DNA of 5,876 nt. It comes from Chitinophagaceae bacterium (GTDB taxonomy: Bacteria; Bacteroidota; Bacteroidia; Chitinophagales; Chitinophagaceae). The notes beneath the pieces are model-generated. The model did no database searches, was not told the origin of the DNA, and worked only from the letters and a program-made list of their open reading frames with translations. Positions 5,598-5,876 of the stretch are shown piece by piece; position 1 is the first letter of the stretch; each line of letters opens with the position of its first letter. The stretch is from NCBI GenBank assembly GCA_025351145.1, contig JANXWM010000347.1, forward strand, positions 1-5,876, written 5' to 3'. The position numbers were made by a program, and so were the translations under genes.

Positions 5598-5726
5598 CTC
5601 GGCAAGAAGCTCGAGGTGACCGTGGAGGTCGTCGACTCGACGAACGCGAAGGCGACGTCGACGAAGACCATCCAGATCGCGGATACGCTCCTCTGCCCCG
5701 ACGGGACGACGACGAGCTGCAACTGA
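5570..5726 (+). CDS. 3' end of an unidentified gene from a high-GC genome (5' part missing)
   Basis: The frame that ends with TGA at 5724-5726 reads as about 52 residues with no start in the high-GC part, so this is only a C-terminus. It contains GKKLEVTVEVVDST, which alternates like beta strands, then TKTIQIADTLLCPDG and a final SCN. Two cysteines 11 residues apart near the end suggest a disulfide in an exported beta-rich protein. Codons from 5598 onward almost all end in G or C. No family was recognised. It is convergent with the next gene, with only 7 bp between the two stop codons, an arrangement typical of a compact chromosome. It does not belong to the organism on the left. Confidence 0.6.
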
Positions 5727-5733
5727 GCGACCT

Positions 5734-5876
5734 TCAAGGGCTGAAGACTTCGTCGGGAGGAGGCGTGGCCTTCGGCTTCTCCACGGGCTTCTCGGGCTTC
5801 ACGGGCTTGTCGGCAGGCTGGTCGGGCTTCTCGGGCTTGTCAGGCTTGTCGGCAGGCTTGTCGGGCTTGTCGGGCT
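5734..5876 (-). CDS. C-terminal Lys-Pro-Asp/Glu repeat tail of an unidentified protein (partial)
   Basis: On the minus strand the frame runs in from the right edge and stops with TGA at 5736-5734. The 47 readable residues are almost wholly KPD, KPE, KPV and KPAD units followed by the ending KATPPPDEVFSP. Such charged proline-rich tails act as extended linkers or cell-envelope-spanning segments in many high-GC bacteria; the function here is unknown. This strand is preferred because its stop falls 7 bp from the stop of the convergent gene and most codons end in G or C. The other strand is also open across the repeat (Gly-Phe/Leu-Ser units), so the assignment is not certain. Confidence 0.55.
   Translation of the reverse strand, partial: PDKPDKPADKPDKPEKPDQPADKPVKPEKPVEKPKATPPPDEVFSP
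5782..5876 (-). repeat. Imperfect 9/12-bp tandem repeat (AAGCCCGAC units on the minus strand)
   Basis: The minus strand repeats AAGCCCGAC with CCC/CCT and GAC/GAG/GTG variants, and some units carry an extra GCC codon (AAGCCTGCCGAC). All changes keep the reading frame, as expected for a coding repeat that encodes Lys-Pro-Asp. It continues past the end of the window. Such repeats can themselves break assemblies. Confidence 0.85.

Noticed and set aside
5567..5726. Programmed frameshift or phase-variable switch at the A5 run joining the pentapeptide frame to the next frame
   Set aside because: The downstream frame has none of the five-residue periodicity and a wholly different GC content, so it is not the rest of the pentapeptide gene.
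5776..5876. Collagen-like Gly-X-X protein on the + strand (GFS, GLS, GLSAG units)
   Set aside because: It lacks the Gly-Pro-rich collagen pattern and is the mirror frame of a 9-bp repeat. The minus KPD frame has a sensible stop next to the convergent gene and better codon use.

Overview
The first ~5.57 kb reads as AT-rich chromosome of a Bacteroidota bacterium, probably Chitinophagaceae-like. The signs are a TTG-N21-TAnnTTTG promoter, the lack of clear Shine-Dalgarno sites, and the gene content (DUF1080, AI-2E family, YtxH/phage-holin-family pair, DinB family, Cys-rich pentapeptide protein). The placement is inferred from style and family content; no marker gene is present.

Layout: a class III PLP aminotransferase (62-1249, +); a secreted DUF1080 / 3-keto-glycoside hydrolase-like protein (1495-2088, +); an AI-2E family membrane protein (2317-3411, -); then, divergent from it, a tight + strand cluster of YtxH-like protein (3483-3740), phage-holin-family (YqjE-like) protein (3802-4185), an overlapping unknown protein (4151-4519) and a DinB-family protein (4541-5074); finally a pentapeptide-repeat protein (5222-5569) that is cut off. 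The YtxH/holin/unknown trio resembles the layout of enterobacterial yqjD-yqjE-yqjK, a set of small membrane-associated proteins.

The most unusual thing is a repeated intergenic element present four times (A 1331-1403, B 2129-2179, C 2218-2290 on the minus strand, D 5094-5168). Its core is GTTGYGTCRCWCYCTTGTAC. Each copy lies just past the 3' end of a gene or gene cluster and reads in that gene's direction. In three copies a short closing stem of different sequence but kept complementarity encloses 45-49 nt, which points to a structured RNA element in mRNA 3' regions. Copies B and C face each other between convergent genes and can form a 16-bp perfect stem.

From about 5567-5597 onward the DNA changes abruptly, from about 32% GC (pentapeptide gene) to about 63% GC with GC-ending codons. 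It then holds the 3' end of one gene (+, to 5726) and the 3' end of a convergent gene (-, from 5734) encoding a Lys-Pro-Asp repeat tail, in the style of a high-GC organism such as Myxococcota. The pentapeptide gene is truncated exactly at this join, so a chimeric contig (assembly or cloning artefact) is the simplest explanation.

No tRNA, rRNA, CRISPR array or transposase was seen, and no gene-free stretch exceeds 300 bases. The three larger gaps (1250-1494, 2089-2316, 5075-5221) are mainly occupied by the repeat element.
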